From the NCBI RefSeq assembly GCF_000442315.1, contig NZ_KE557320.1:39900-103899 (forward strand): a stretch of DNA of 64,000 nucleotides, given 5' to 3'. The notes beneath the pieces are model-generated. The model ran no database searches. It saw nothing but the letters and a program-made list of their open reading frames with translations, and had not been told where the DNA came from. Made by a program: the position numbers and the translations under genes. This document shows positions 57,443-64,000 of this stretch, in pieces (positions within the stretch are counted from its first letter, which is position 1; the number at the start of each line of letters is the position of its first letter). Source of the DNA: Rubellimicrobium thermophilum DSM 16684. GTDB taxonomy: Bacteria > Pseudomonadota > Alphaproteobacteria > Rhodobacterales > Rhodobacteraceae.

Positions 57443-58588
57443 ATGTTTCCGTCGGGAATGGGGGATGGCGTGGCGCCACGTCTGGCGATCGAGGGGCTGA
57501 CGCGGCGGTTCGACGGGCGGGCGGTCGTGGACGGCGTGTCGATGGCCATCGAGGCCGGGCAGGTGAGCTGTCTTCTCGGTCCCTCGGGCTGCGGCAAGTC
57601 CACGACGCTGCGCCTGATCGCCGGGGTGGACTGGCCGGATGCCGGCAGGATCCATGTGGATGGCCAGCCCGTCGTGGACGGCGCTGCGCGCGTGCCGCCC
57701 GAAAGGCGGGGCATCGGCCTGATGTTTCAGGACTTTGCCCTGTTTCCCCATCTCACGGTGGCGGACAATGTGGCCTTCGGCCTGCCCCGGCGCGATCCCG
57801 GCACGGCGGCGCGCGTGCGCGATCTTCTGGACCGGGTCGGCATGACCCATCATGCCGCCGCCTATCCCCATCAGCTCTCCGGGGGCGAACAGCAGCGGGT
57901 GGCGCTGGCGCGGGCCCTTGCGCCCCGTCCGCGCATCCTGCTGATGGACGAGCCCTTCTCGGGTCTCGATGACCGCCTGCGCGACGATATCCGGGACGAG
58001 ACGCTCGCGGTTCTCAAGGCCGAAGGCACGGCGGTGCTTCTGGTCACGCATGACCCCGCCGAGGCGATGCGCATGGCCGACGAGATCCTGCTGATGCGCG
58101 AGGGCCGCATCGTCCAGCGCGGCGCCCCCTACACGATCTACAACAATCCCGTCGATCTGCAGGCCGCCGCCTTCTTCAGCGATCTCAATGTCATCCGCGG
58201 TCGGGTGCAGGGGGCCCTGACGCAGACGCCCTTCGGCCCCTTCCTGGCACCGGGTGTGCCCGACGGCACCGAGGTGGACATCGCCATCCGGCCCCAGCAT
58301 CTGGCCATCGATTTCGACCGGGCCGGGCGCGGCCCCCTTCCGACGGCCAGCCATGGCGATGCGGCACGCGGCATCGTGGAGCGGGCGCGCTTCATCGGGG
58401 CCGTCAGTCTGGTGGAACTGCGCATGGAGCATGACGGCTCGCTGCTCAAGGCGGCGGTGCCGTCCGTCTTCCTGCCCCGGCCCGGCACGCCGCTGTGGGT
58501 GATGTTCCGACGCGACCGCTGCTTTGTCTTCCCGCGCGGGCAGGCGGCCCGCCCGCAAGACCCGCAGAATCAGTCGCGCGCGGCGTGA
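57443..58588 (+). CDS. ABC transporter ATP-binding protein, FbpC/PotA-like, without adjacent permeases
   Basis: About 381 residues from ATG 57443 (other in-frame starts are ATG 57458 and GTG 57470; the last has a GGGGGA stretch close upstream). Walker A GPSGCGKST, Q-loop MFQDFALFPH, signature LSGGEQQRV, Walker B ILLMDEPFSGLD and the H-loop in VTHDPAEA are complete, followed by a TOBE-type domain (about 290-370). The family drives Fe3+, polyamine or thiamine import. No permease or binding protein adjoins, so it is an orphan here. Its 3' end overlaps the WYL regulator by 19 bases. Confidence 0.88.
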   Translation: MFPSGMGDGVAPRLAIEGLTRRFDGRAVVDGVSMAIEAGQVSCLLGPSGCGKSTTLRLIAGVDWPDAGRIHVDGQPVVDGAARVPPERRGIGLMFQDFALFPHLTVADNVAFGLPRRDPGTAARVRDLLDRVGMTHHAAAYPHQLSGGEQQRVALARALAPRPRILLMDEPFSGLDDRLRDDIRDETLAVLKAEGTAVLLVTHDPAEAMRMADEILLMREGRIVQRGAPYTIYNNPVDLQAAAFFSDLNVIRGRVQGALTQTPFGPFLAPGVPDGTEVDIAIRPQHLAIDFDRAGRGPLPTASHGDAARGIVERARFIGAVSLVELRMEHDGSLLKAAVPSVFLPRPGTPLWVMFRRDRCFVFPRGQAARPQDPQNQSRAA

Positions 58589-59250
58589 CGGTCGGACAGA
58601 CGGCGCCCCGGCTCGTCGGCAAAGAGATGGGGCAGGGGGACGACGTCCTCGATCAGATCCATGCGCAGATCGGCAAAACCTCCGGTCGTCTCGCACCAGA
58701 CCGTCACGGTCCAGACCCGCCCCCAGTAGTCGAGCCGCAGCGGACGCACCACGCGCTGCGGCGCTTCGGGGTCGGGGGGGATCACGAGGCGGAGCTTCTG
58801 GCGCGCGCGGATCGCCGCCCGGATCGTCGGCATGTGGCGGAAACCGCGGGCCGCATCGGCAAAGGCCCCGATGGCAAGGCCCATCGGGGCAGCGGCGGGC
58901 GGGGGTCGGCCCTCGGGCAGCACCGCGTCGAGCTTGTCGCCAAGCGAGCGGGCCGCGGCCCTGAGCCCGTCATCGCCCGCCTCGGCGACGACCGCCAGCC
59001 CGAGCTGGAGCGCCTCCAGCTCCTCCAGCGTCAGGTTCAGCGGCGGCAACGTGACCTCGGCTGTCGCCATGTAGCCCAGGCCCCTCTCTCCCGCGATCGG
59101 CACCCCGGAGGCGATCAGCGTATCGAGGTCGCGATAGATCTGCCGCCGCGACACGCCCAGACGCCGGGCCAGATCCTCGGCCCGGTGCAGGCGGCCATCG
59201 CGCAGGATCCGCGACAGGGCAAAGAGACGGTCGGTGCGGGAGATCGCCAT
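58570..59250 (-). CDS. WYL-domain transcriptional regulator (YafY-like)
   Basis: A 226-residue regulator. The N-terminal HTH_11 domain (about 4-58) contains [24 protein letters not shown] split over helices, with [11 protein letters not shown] as the recognition part. A WYL-type effector domain (about 125-222) contains [20 protein letters not shown] 59250 is the family start. A perfect TGACAGG dyad 12 bases upstream is a likely autoregulatory operator. It is divergent from tatA. Confidence 0.88.
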   Translation of the reverse strand: MAISRTDRLFALSRILRDGRLHRAEDLARRLGVSRRQIYRDLDTLIASGVPIAGERGLGYMATAEVTLPPLNLTLEELEALQLGLAVVAEAGDDGLRAAARSLGDKLDAVLPEGRPPPAAAPMGLAIGAFADAARGFRHMPTIRAAIRARQKLRLVIPPDPEAPQRVVRPLRLDYWGRVWTVTVWCETTGGFADLRMDLIEDVVPLPHLFADEPGRRLSDRHAARD

Positions 59251-59262
59251 CGGAGGGTCAAC

Positions 59263-59278
59263 TGACAGGTTCCTGTCA
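59263..59278. promoter_or_regulatory. TGACAGG-TT-CCTGTCA operator palindrome
   Basis: Perfect 7-bp arms separated by 2 bases, 12 bases upstream of the WYL regulator start and about 90 bases upstream of tatA. It is likely bound by the regulator itself; effect on tatABC unknown. Confidence 0.6.
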
Positions 59279-59366
59279 CAAAATGCGACCCGAATCGCCC
59301 TTTGCAAGGTTCCGCCCGAGGCGTCCCTGCGCTAGAGAGGGCGAGCCACGCGATGGGAGATCCGTC

Positions 59367-59660
59367 ATGCTCAACAACATCGGCCTTCCCGGCCTTCTGC
59401 TGATCGCGGTCGTCGTGCTCGTCCTGTTCGGGCGCGGGAAGATCGCATCCATGATGGGCGAGGTCGGCAAGGGCATCACCGCCTTCCGCAAAGGGATGGA
59501 AGATGGCCGCCGCGAGATCGAGGAGGGCCACGCCGCCCCGGCCCAGGACGTGACCCCGGTGCCGCAGGTCACGGCACAGTCCGGCACCACGCTGCACGGC
59601 GCCCAGGGGAACCAGGCCGCCCCGACGGTTCCCGCGGACACGACCCGCAGCCAGGGCTGA
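59367..59660 (+). CDS. tatA: Sec-independent translocase protein TatA
   Basis: A 97-residue protein with an N-terminal membrane helix ([17 protein letters not shown]), the FGRGKI hinge and an amphipathic helix ([16 protein letters not shown]). It forms the pore-like element of the twin-arginine export system for folded proteins. ATG 59367 is chosen because it places the helix at residue 5. The tail after residue 50 is low-complexity. First gene of tatABC. Confidence 0.95.
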   Translation: MLNNIGLPGLLLIAVVVLVLFGRGKIASMMGEVGKGITAFRKGMEDGRREIEEGHAAPAQDVTPVPQVTAQSGTTLHGAQGNQAAPTVPADTTRSQG

Positions 59661-59685
59661 CGCCCGCAGGGTCGGGAGGCAGGCC

Positions 59686-60237
59686 ATGTTCGACCTCGGC
59701 TGGTCCGAGATGATCCTGATCGGCGTCGTGGCGCTGATCGTCGTCGGACCGAAGGATCTGCCCAACCTGTTCCGCTCGCTGGGGCAGGCGGTGGGCAAGG
59801 CGCGCGGCATGGCGCGCGAATTCACCCGCGCGATGGAGGCGGCCGCGGACGAATCGGGCATGCGCGAGATCGACCGGACCATCCGCGCCGCGACCCGGCC
59901 CCTGAGCTATGCCACGGACCGGCTGCGCGAAACGGCGCTGGGTCCGTCCCGCTCCCCGTCCGCCTCGACCATCCCGCCGGCCGGCACACCCCTGACATCG
60001 CCTTCCCCGACCCCTGCTCCGGGAGCCGCCGGTCCGGCGACTCAGGCCCTTTCGGCCGAACGCGAAAGGCAGCGCGCCGAGGCGCTGGCCGCTGCCGCCG
60101 AGCGCCGCGCCGCCGAGGCCGAACGTCGCGCCGCCGAGGCCGAGCGCCGCGCCGCCGAGTTCGAACGCCGCGCCGCCGCCGCGCGCGAGGCTGCCGCGCG
60201 CGAGGCCCCTCCCACCCGCACGGATGAGACGGCATGA
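59686..60237 (+). CDS. tatB: Sec-independent translocase protein TatB
   Basis: A 183-residue protein. The N-terminal helix and hinge (MFDLGWSEMILIGVVALIVVGPKDLP at the start, cut by the Gly-Pro hinge) and the amphipathic helix (LFRSLGQAVGKARGMAREF) are canonical. TatB binds twin-arginine signal peptides with TatC. The C-terminal tail contains four copies of a charged heptad (ERRAAEA type) predicted to form a long helix or coiled coil. GGGAGGC precedes ATG 59686. Confidence 0.95.
   Translation: MFDLGWSEMILIGVVALIVVGPKDLPNLFRSLGQAVGKARGMAREFTRAMEAAADESGMREIDRTIRAATRPLSYATDRLRETALGPSRSPSASTIPPAGTPLTSPSPTPAPGAAGPATQALSAERERQRAEALAAAAERRAAEAERRAAEAERRAAEFERRAAAAREAAAREAPPTRTDETA
60100..60183 (+). 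repeat. Four 21-bp coding repeats in tatB
   Basis: Units start at 60100, 60121, 60142 and 60163, each near gagcgccgcgccgccgagg, and encode ERRAAEA-like heptads. The third and fourth units diverge at their ends. Confidence 0.85.
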
Positions 60238-61142
60238 CAGCCAGACCCAAGACGCCCGATCCGGTGGACGAGGTCGAAGCCTCCTCGGCCCCTCTCATCG
60301 AACATCTGGCCGAGCTGAGGACCCGCATCATCTGGTCCATGCTGGCCTTCGTTGTCGCGATCTTCCTGTGCTTCTTCGTCTGGGAGCCGATCTACGGCTT
60401 CCTGACGCGCCCGCTCTGCGATGCGCTGAACGCGCGGGGACAGAACTGCCAGCTCATCTTCATCAGCCTCCAGGAAGGCTTCTTCCTCGCCTTCTCGATT
60501 TCGGTCATGGCGGGGTTCGCCCTGTCCTTTCCCGTCATCTCCTACCAGATGTGGCGCTTCGTCGCCCCCGGCCTCTACCGCAACGAGAAGCAGGCCTTCC
60601 TCCCCTTCCTGCTGGCTTCGCCCCTGATGTTCTTCCTCGGCGCGGCCTTCGCGTATTACATCGTCACCCCGATGGCCTTCAGCTTCTTCCTGACCTTCCA
60701 GGATCCGGGCACGCTGGCCGGCGAGGGGGGGGAGGCGGCCGCAGGCGCCGCCTCGGCGGCGATGGTCTTCCAGGGCTCGGCCCGGTCCTATCTGAACCTG
60801 ACGATGAGCTTCATCGTCGCCTTCGGTCTGTGCTTCCAGCTTCCCGTGCTGCTGACCCTCATGGGGCGGGCGGGCCTCATCACCTCGCGCGGGCTGGGGC
60901 GGATGCGCAAATACGCCATCGTCGGCATCCTGGTTCTGGCCGCCCTCGCGACCCCGCCCGACATGATGAGCCAGATCATCCTCTTTGCCGCGGTCTATCC
61001 GCTTTATGAGGTCTCGATCCTGCTGATCCGCCGCAGCGAGAAGGCGCGCGAGGCGCGGCTGCGGGCCGAGGGCCTTCTGGGCGAGAACGAATCCCTTTTC
61101 GACGAGGCAGAGGACAATCTCGCCTCGGGAGGCAAGGCATGA
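60234..61142 (+). CDS. tatC: Sec-independent translocase protein TatC
   Basis: A 302-residue six-helix membrane protein that first recognises twin-arginine signal peptides. N-terminal LIEHLAELRTRIIWS and FVAPGLYRNEK are signatures. The periplasmic loop between helices 3 and 4 holds an extra Gly/Ala-rich segment of about 20 residues (DPGTLAGEGGEAAAG region). The start overlaps the tatB stop (ATGA), and the stop overlaps the start of the next gene. Confidence 0.96.
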   Translation: MTARPKTPDPVDEVEASSAPLIEHLAELRTRIIWSMLAFVVAIFLCFFVWEPIYGFLTRPLCDALNARGQNCQLIFISLQEGFFLAFSISVMAGFALSFPVISYQMWRFVAPGLYRNEKQAFLPFLLASPLMFFLGAAFAYYIVTPMAFSFFLTFQDPGTLAGEGGEAAAGAASAAMVFQGSARSYLNLTMSFIVAFGLCFQLPVLLTLMGRAGLITSRGLGRMRKYAIVGILVLAALATPPDMMSQIILFAAVYPLYEVSILLIRRSEKAREARLRAEGLLGENESLFDEAEDNLASGGKA

Positions 61143-62017
61143 GCTTCGAAGCAGCCGGCACCGGGATGACAGACGCTCTGCGGCGCATTGCCGAGGCGCT
61201 CGAACGGATTGCCCCGCCTCCGCCCCCGCCGCCCGACTTCACGGCCCCCGCCCATGTCTGGCACACCGACCCGGATCGCCTGGTGCCCGTCAGACAGGTG
61301 TCCCGGGTGGATCTGTCGCTCCTGCGCGGGGTGGACAGGGCGCGGGATGTCCTGCTGGCCAATACCCGTGCCTTTGCCCGCGGCTTTCCGGCCAACAATG
61401 CCCTGCTCTGGGGCGCGCGCGGCATGGGGAAATCCTCGCTCGTCAAGGCTGTCCATGCCGCCGTGGCGGCCGAGGTGCCGGGGCTCGGCCTTGTGGAGGT
61501 GAGCCGGGAGGATCTTCCCTCGATCGGCCGCTGCCTGGCCCTGCTGCGCGAGGCGCCGGGCCGCTTCATCCTCTTCTGCGACGATCTGTCCTTTTCGCAG
61601 GATGATGCGCATTACAAGTCGCTCAAGGCGGTGCTGGACGGCGGGATCGAGGGGCGGCCCGACAATGTGGTTCTCTATGCCACCTCCAACCGGCGCCATC
61701 TGATGCCCCGCGACATGATCGAGAACGAGCGCTCTACGGCCATCAGCCCCTCCGAGGCGGTCGAGGAGAAGGTCTCGCTCTCGGACCGGTTCGGCCTGTG
61801 GCTGGGCTTCCATCCCTGCTCCCAGGAGGATTTCCTGGGCATGATCCGCGGCTACTGCGATGCCTACGGCCTGGCCATCGACGACGAGACGCTGCGCGCC
61901 GAGGCCATCGAATGGCAGGCGACGCGGGGTGCCCGATCGGGGCGCGTGGCCTGGCAATATGTGACCGATCTGGCGGGGCGGCGGGGGGTGCCCCTGTCCC
62001 GGCCGGGGTCGGGGTGA
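61139..62017 (+). CDS. DUF815-family AAA+ ATPase
   Basis: A 292-residue ATPase. Walker A GARGMGKSS (about 92-100), Walker B LFCDDLSF (about 141) and the sensor-like YATSNRRHL define DUF815. A proline run (APPPPPPPD) separates a short N-terminal helix from the core. The ATG overlaps the tatC stop, so it is part of the tat operon, an arrangement common in Rhodobacterales. Cellular role unknown. Confidence 0.9.
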   Translation: MSFEAAGTGMTDALRRIAEALERIAPPPPPPPDFTAPAHVWHTDPDRLVPVRQVSRVDLSLLRGVDRARDVLLANTRAFARGFPANNALLWGARGMGKSSLVKAVHAAVAAEVPGLGLVEVSREDLPSIGRCLALLREAPGRFILFCDDLSFSQDDAHYKSLKAVLDGGIEGRPDNVVLYATSNRRHLMPRDMIENERSTAISPSEAVEEKVSLSDRFGLWLGFHPCSQEDFLGMIRGYCDAYGLAIDDETLRAEAIEWQATRGARSGRVAWQYVTDLAGRRGVPLSRPGSG

Positions 62018-62253
62018 CCGGGCTGTCCGTCCCGGGATTGCGGCCCTGACAGCGGCGCAAACCCTCCCTCCTCCGGGCGGTCCCCGTTCCCGCAGGAAAT
62101 AGTATGATCGGTTCGAGCGTGCGCGCCGGCGTGCGATGTCCTCCGACGTCCTGCGGCGGGACCAGTTGGCGTGGCGATCCGGCGCGGCGGGATGGGGCGG
62201 GGGGAAGGCGGCGCAGGCCGAACGGGATCATGCGCAGCTTCCCCCCCCTGCCG

Positions 62254-62496
62254 TCAGGCCCGGTCCGTGTCCTCGGCGGGGGTCTCCTCATCCTCGCTGC
62301 TGACGCTGAGATCGAAGAATTCGCCCTCGGCTTCGCTGTGGTCGATGATCAGCCCTGCCGCGTTGTCGAGGAAGCGGTTCTCCGGCATCTGGCCGACCGG
62401 TTCGATCGTCAGACGCGTCGCGGCCTTCTTCTCCTTGGGCGGGACAGTTTCCACGGCAAGCCTCCTCTTCCTGGCATTCCATTCTACCATCTTCAT
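62254..62496 (-). CDS. Small hypothetical acidic-tailed protein
   Basis: An 80-residue frame. The N-terminal third is basic (MKMVEWNARKRRLAV), the middle contains PENRFLDNAAGLII, and the tail is strongly acidic (SSEDEETPAEDTD). The charge layout looks protein-like, but no family is recognised and no ribosome binding site is clear. It is the best coding candidate in the otherwise empty region 62018-62917. Confidence 0.4.
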   Translation of the reverse strand: MKMVEWNARKRRLAVETVPPKEKKAATRLTIEPVGQMPENRFLDNAAGLIIDHSEAEGEFFDLSVSSEDEETPAEDTDRA

Positions 62497-62917
62497 GGTC
62501 TGATGACGAGCGAAAACACCGCCCCCTGGCCCGGAACCATCTCTGATAAATACGACATATCAATGTCTTGAGAGCAGACCGCGCCCATCGTGGCAAGCCC
62601 GCGCCGGACGGTCGGAGGCTGCGGCAGAGCCGCGTTCCGAAGCGGGCCGTCGGGCTCCTCCACCAGCGGGTTCGTGCCGGCGCGGAGCTGGTGAAGGCTC
62701 TGCGGCCCCCCGTTGATCGCGCTGTAGGGCCCCCGGTGCAGGCCGCCATGGCTGCCTCCTGCCCCCGGTCCATCACGGAGCGTCCGGGTTCGTGCCCGCC
62801 TTCGGCGCGAACGGCCCGCCCGTCCCGCCGGGGGGCCGGGGGCGCTGGCGGGGTGGCGCTTCTGCTCGGTGCATGTATGACATGTTTGCGGCCCCGGAAG
62901 CGCACATGGAGGCGGAG
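62497..62917. other. Intergenic region before the SGNH hydrolase
   Basis: 421 bases with no convincing gene on either strand. It contains an AT-rich island (62540-62570) with the small dyad GACAT-atca-ATGTC at 62554-62567. The rest is GC-rich with only low-complexity frames. Confidence 0.4.
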
Positions 62918-63590
62918 ATGAAGGAAATCCTGATCGTCGGCGACAGTCTGACCTGGGGCCATGATCCGGCGTCGGGGCTGCGCCACCCGCCCGGACAGCG
63001 CTGGCCGGTGGTGCTGGCAGAGGGCCTGGCCGGTCGGGCGCTGGTGACGGCCGACGGCCTGGGCGGCCGCACGACCTGTTTCGACGATCATGCCGGCCCT
63101 GCCGACCGCAATGCGGCGCGCTGCCTGCCGGGACTTCTGGCCAGCCATCAGCCCCTCGATCTGGTTGTGCTGATGCTGGGGACCAATGACCTGAAGCCCC
63201 ATGTCTGCGGTCTGGCCAGCGGGGCGGCGGCGGGGATGCGCCGCCTGGTGGAGATTGTCCGGTGCTTTCCCTTCAAGGGTCCGCGGCGTCCGGCGGTGCT
63301 GGTGATCGCGCCGCCCCCTGTTGTGCGGGCCGGATGGCGTCCCGGCCGGTCAGCGCCGGATCGAGGAAAGCCGGCAGCTTGCGCCCCTGTATCGGCATCT
63401 GGCGGAGGAGTGCGGCGCCTTCTTCCTGGATGCAGGCGCGCATTGCCGGGCGTCGCCGCTGGACGGCGTCCATCTGGACGGGGAACAGACCACGGCCCTG
63501 GGTCGGGCGGTGCTGCCGGTCGCCGCGCGGATCCTGGGGCTTGGGGAGGAGCGGCCGGATCGCCTCCCGGCAGCTGGGGATCCCTGGTGA
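62918..63590 (+). CDS. SGNH/GDSL hydrolase, frame interrupted
   Basis: About 223 residues after repair. Block I is GDSLTWG with catalytic Ser near residue 9. LGGRTT supplies the Gly of block II, GTNDLK the Asn of block III, and DGVHLDGEQ the Asp/His of block V. This is a complete arylesterase/lipase-like active site. The frame breaks at about 63325-63340, where one base fewer joins the halves. ATG 62918 follows GGAGG. Upstream in-frame ATGs exist at 62873, 62882 and 62906. Substrate unknown. Confidence 0.82.
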
Positions 63591-63621
63591 TACGGCAATC
63601 TTCGCCCAGCATATATTATAA

Positions 63622-63650
63622 TTGACAGACAACATATGATCTGTAATCCG
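63622..63650 (+). promoter_or_regulatory. AT-rich control region before the peptide-type binding protein gene
   Basis: The 63611-63650 stretch is unusually AT-rich. It carries a perfect TTGACA (63622-63627) and the dyad ACAGA-N10-TCTGT (63625-63644). A good -10 at standard spacing is not evident. Confidence 0.3.
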
Positions 63651-63696
63651 TTCCCTGTGCCGGGGCGCGCCCGGCCCGTGCGTTCAGGGAGGACAG

Positions 63697-64000
63697 ATGA
63701 ACAGATTTCTCGCAGGCATCGCGGCGGCGATGCTGGGGCTTGGCGTCGTCTCGACCGACGCGCTGGCCGAAACCCCGCCGGATCAGCTTGTCGTGGCGAC
63801 ATCGCTGGCCAATGTGCTGACCCTGGACCCCGCTGACATCGTCAGCCGCGAGGGGGCGCAGGTGATGAACGCGGTCTACGAGACGCTGGTCCAGATCGAT
63901 CCTCATGACCGGAGCCGGATCATTCCCGGCCTCGCCGAAAGCTGGGAGATCAGCGAGGACGGGCGTTCCATCACCTTCCATCTGCGCGAGGCGAATTTCG
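63697..64000 (+). CDS. ABC transporter substrate-binding protein, family 5 (peptide/opine/glutathione type), partial
   Basis: The first 101 residues are in the window; the gene runs off the end. A signal peptide of about 24 residues (ends ALA) is followed by LDPADIVSREGAQVMNAVYETL and the WEISEDGRSITFHLR segments, which are typical of DppA/OppA-type proteins. GGGAGGA precedes ATG 63697. Permease and ATPase genes probably follow beyond the window. Confidence 0.88.
   Translation, partial: MNRFLAGIAAAMLGLGVVSTDALAETPPDQLVVATSLANVLTLDPADIVSREGAQVMNAVYETLVQIDPHDRSRIIPGLAESWEISEDGRSITFHLREANF

Noticed and set aside
60100-60183. Regular repeats as a CRISPR array
   Set aside because: They are in-frame 21-bp coding repeats of tatB without spacers. 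No CRISPR or cas genes are present anywhere in the window.
62568-62921. A 117-residue plus-strand frame before the SGNH hydrolase
   Set aside because: It is Arg/Pro/Ala low-complexity, with no ribosome binding site and no similarity that I recognise.

Overview
The window is chromosomal DNA of a high-GC alphaproteobacterium, almost certainly a member of the Rhodobacterales (Rhodobacteraceae-like). The evidence is the glyQ / small membrane gene / glyS order followed by a PEP-utilising dikinase, the tatABC run ending in a DUF815 ATPase, an aa3-type ctaD, and promoters of the form TTGnCC-N16/17-TAnnnn. No insertion sequences, integrases, prophage genes, rRNA or CRISPR arrays are visible. One tRNA (Leu, anticodon GAG) is present.

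Layout. (1) 279-12804: a carbohydrate or polyol gene island. It holds a TIM-barrel isomerase, a ribokinase-family kinase, an operon of ABC ATPase > glycerol-1-phosphate-dehydrogenase-like enzyme > SIS isomerase > SDR > class II HAD phosphatase, and a divergent operon of binding protein > two permeases > SorC regulator > FGGY kinase. (2) 12845-40391: mostly housekeeping genes: DEAD-box helicase, OsmC, an inactive-looking SPOR/PG-binding/trypsin-like protein, glyQ/glyS, a ppdK-like gene, folB fusion, folP, glmM, ilvC, a ubiH-like gene, carA, yqeY, ctaD, an EAL protein, lipB and tRNA-Leu. (3) 40560-53789: a catabolic island whose parts fit hydroxyproline (and perhaps proline or hydroxyproline betaine) degradation. 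It holds a GlxA-type AraC regulator, a PotD-like binding protein, GntR, a DHDPS-family deaminase candidate, an aldehyde dehydrogenase, a ProC-like reductase, a DAO-type oxidase, a proline-racemase-family enzyme, two MttB-family methyltransferases and a LysR regulator. (4) 53823-64000: prfC, a Hint-domain protein, a divergent SDR, an orphan ABC ATPase, a WYL regulator, tatABC, a DUF815 ATPase, an SGNH hydrolase and the start of a peptide-type binding protein.

Sequence quality. Eleven genes that should be intact are each broken by one or more single-base length changes, 15 in total and mostly in short G/C runs. They include essential-type genes (folP, ctaD, and five changes in ubiH). This pattern looks like homopolymer error in the assembly rather than gene decay. 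A separate SDR remnant at 49276-49447 has lost its whole middle and may be a true deletion. Coordinates for broken genes span the complete reconstructed gene.

How the genes work together. The first island pairs a CUT1 sugar importer with kinases, isomerases, dehydrogenases and a phosphatase, and a 26-bp palindrome lies between its divergent operons. The second island would turn a cyclic imino acid into 2-oxoglutarate by epimerase, oxidase, deaminase and semialdehyde dehydrogenase, with MttB enzymes possibly removing N-methyl groups. A perfect T-N11-A dyad in front of the second mttB suggests control by the adjacent LysR protein.
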